A stretch of 64,000 bases of DNA from Spirulina sp034932185 (GTDB lineage: Bacteria; Cyanobacteriota; Cyanobacteriia; Cyanobacteriales; Spirulinaceae), in assembly GCF_034932185.1 (NCBI RefSeq), contig NZ_JAYGHW010000092.1:1-64000 (forward strand), read 5' to 3'. A program made the position numbers and the translations under genes. This document shows, piece after piece, positions 62,687 through 64,000 of this stretch (position 1 is the first letter of the stretch; each line of letters starts with the position of its first letter). The notes beneath the pieces are model-generated. The model was given only the letters and a program-made list of their open reading frames with translations. It had not been told where the DNA came from and made no database searches.

Positions 62687-64000
62687 GTGAAATTACGCTT
62701 TTTTGCAGTACTTTCCACCACGCCCCGACTACTCTGCTTGGTTTGGTCTGCTAGTCCAAAGTGGCTCGTGATTTCCTTATTAACGACCCTTAGCTCCTCT
62801 GTCTTGCCTGCCCTCCAGTTGTATGTGGGAAAATTAACCATTGATCGTATTTTAGCCACCATTGGAGAACCTTCTAGCTTGTGGTCAGGGGTGTTTATTT
62901 TAGTGGTGGCCACCTTGACCTTAACCCTAGTCACTGATAGTTTAAAAGAACTTTCCACCTATGGGGGGCAAGTATTGAGCGATCGCTTCACCCTCTATGC
63001 CAGTAATATCCTGCTCCGCCAAGCCACCCGTTTAGACTTAGCCCATTACGAAATTCCCAAATTTTACGACCTCCTCAGCCGTGCTCAACAAAGTGGCAGC
63101 ACTTACCCAGTGCGAGCACTGGCCAGTTTCACCAGCTTTTTAGGGCAAAGCGTGAAGTTGATCACGCTGCTGGGCTTAATGATTAGCTTTAGCTCCCTGG
63201 CAACTTTACTGTTATTGCTCACATCCATTCCTGCTTTTTTGATTGGGGTAAAATTCTCAGGAAAACGCTTTAAAGTGCTTCGTAGACAAACCCAAAGCGG
63301 TCGGTTTGCTGATTATTTACAACGCATTTTAACCCATCAAGATTTTGCCAAAGAAATTCGCCTCTTTAATTTAACAGAACATCTCTTAAAACAATGGTAT
63401 AGCGTCAGGCTCAGGTTTAATCGCGAGGCGGAGGAGCTTTCTTCCCAGCAAGCTTGGGCGCGAATGGGATCTAATTTATTATCAAAAGTGGGGTTTTATC
63501 TCACCTATAGTTGGATTGTTGTACAAACCTTACTTGATCAAATTACCATCGGCTCTCTAACAATGTATACGGGAGCGTTTCGTCAGGCTCAGGGGTCAAT
63601 GCAGGGAATGTTAGAAGATCTGGCGAGTTTGTATGAAGTTAATCTTTATGTGAGCCAATTTTTTGATTTTTTAGCTTTAGAACCCTATGTTAAAAATCCA
63701 GAAAATCCCCATTCTTTCCCAAAGCCGATCCAAAAAGGTTTGGTGTTTAACTCTGTGAGCTTTAGCTATCCAGGGACGAAAAAAACGAGTATTAAGAACT
63801 TAAATTTGGTGGTTTATCCTGGGGAAAGTATTGCGTTAGTGGGGATTAATGGCGCGGGCAAAACAACGCTACTTAAGCTGTTAACACGCTTTTATGATGT
63901 TGATTCCGGGGCAATTACCATTGATGATATTCCTCTAGAGCAGTTGGATTTAAATGAACTGCGGCAAAATGTGGGGATTATTTTTCAAGATTTTGCCCGC
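62687..64000 (+). CDS. ABC exporter (membrane domain fused to ATPase), cut by window end
   Basis: 438 codons in window, open at the right edge. The GTG at 62687 has GAGGA 6 bases upstream. Residues about 20-300 form a six-helix exporter domain; the ATPase begins near 350 with VFNSVSFSYPGTKKTSIKNL and Walker A GINGAGKTTLLKLL, then the Q-loop IIFQDFAR at the window end. Signature and Walker B lie outside. Type is lipid/peptide-like exporter. Placed after two sulfotransferase genes, so it may export a sulfated product. Confidence 0.85.
   Translation, partial: MKLRFFAVLSTTPRLLCLVWSASPKWLVISLLTTLSSSVLPALQLYVGKLTIDRILATIGEPSSLWSGVFILVVATLTLTLVTDSLKELSTYGGQVLSDRFTLYASNILLRQATRLDLAHYEIPKFYDLLSRAQQSGSTYPVRALASFTSFLGQSVKLITLLGLMISFSSLATLLLLLTSIPAFLIGVKFSGKRFKVLRRQTQSGRFADYLQRILTHQDFAKEIRLFNLTEHLLKQWYSVRLRFNREAEELSSQQAWARMGSNLLSKVGFYLTYSWIVVQTLLDQITIGSLTMYTGAFRQAQGSMQGMLEDLASLYEVNLYVSQFFDFLALEPYVKNPENPHSFPKPIQKGLVFNSVSFSYPGTKKTSIKNLNLVVYPGESIALVGINGAGKTTLLKLLTRFYDVDSGAITIDDIPLEQLDLNELRQNVGIIFQDFAR

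Overview
The window is chromosomal DNA of a cyanobacterium. It carries the allophycocyanin operon apcABC, the phycobilisome rod-core linker cpcG, ndhL, a PAM68-type photosystem II assembly factor, cyanobacterial DUF families (DUF3007, DUF3120, the PDZ/radical-SAM DUF512 family) and many copies of the HIP1 octamer GCGATCGC. The species cannot be fixed from the sequence. Most of the window is GC-rich, HIP1-bearing core DNA, broken by AT-rich accessory stretches that lack HIP1, chiefly about 20.1-25.8 kb and partly 35.8-40.9 kb.

Layout. 0.2-7 kb: an EF-G paralogue; a minus-strand operon of aminotransferase, cyanoexosortase A and its associated protein; a GNAT acetyltransferase; an MnmC/MnmD-like methyltransferase. 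7.1-11.4 kb: a STAND-type pair in which an NB-ARC ATPase and its TPR sensor lie in two adjacent genes. 11.5-13.4 kb: a cobalamin riboswitch followed by a HupE/UreJ transporter and a CobW metallochaperone. 13.5-19.7 kb: a PAS-like small protein, ndhL, DUF3007, a PDZ-radical SAM protein, a solitary cytosine-5 DNA methyltransferase, an FHA-adenylate cyclase and DUF3120. 20.1-25.8 kb: a two-gene AT-rich island encoding a helicase-nuclease and a 718-residue partner joined by an ATGA overlap; it best fits a DdmDE (helicase-nuclease plus Argonaute-like) plasmid-defence module. 26-33 kb: a fused two-ATPase peptide-type ABC protein, aroF, rpsO-PAM68, apcABC and mnmA.

33.4-39.1 kb is a surface-polysaccharide region (rfbA, rfbC, rfbD, a GT39-like membrane transferase, a GT2-methyltransferase fusion). 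It is followed by a coiled-coil GIY-YIG (T5orf172) protein, murF, a cyanobacterial protein of unknown function, a relic of a BREX brxA-like gene, ppsA, a Wza/Wzc export pair, a CBS-PAS histidine kinase and cpcG. 54.8-59.1 kb is a complete guanidine-use operon: guanidine-I riboswitch, Ni-dependent guanidine hydrolase, HypA- and HypB-like nickel chaperones, and a sodium:solute symporter. The window ends with a GIY-YIG-like protein, two sulfotransferase-domain genes and the start of an ABC exporter cut by the window edge.

Several short repeat families are scattered between genes: GCGAAAAATTTTTCGC palindromes, AAGGGGG/CCCCCTT composites, a CCCTCACCC/TTGGGAGAGGG element, and several recent tandem duplications. 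Some of these duplications alter gene ends or coding sequence.
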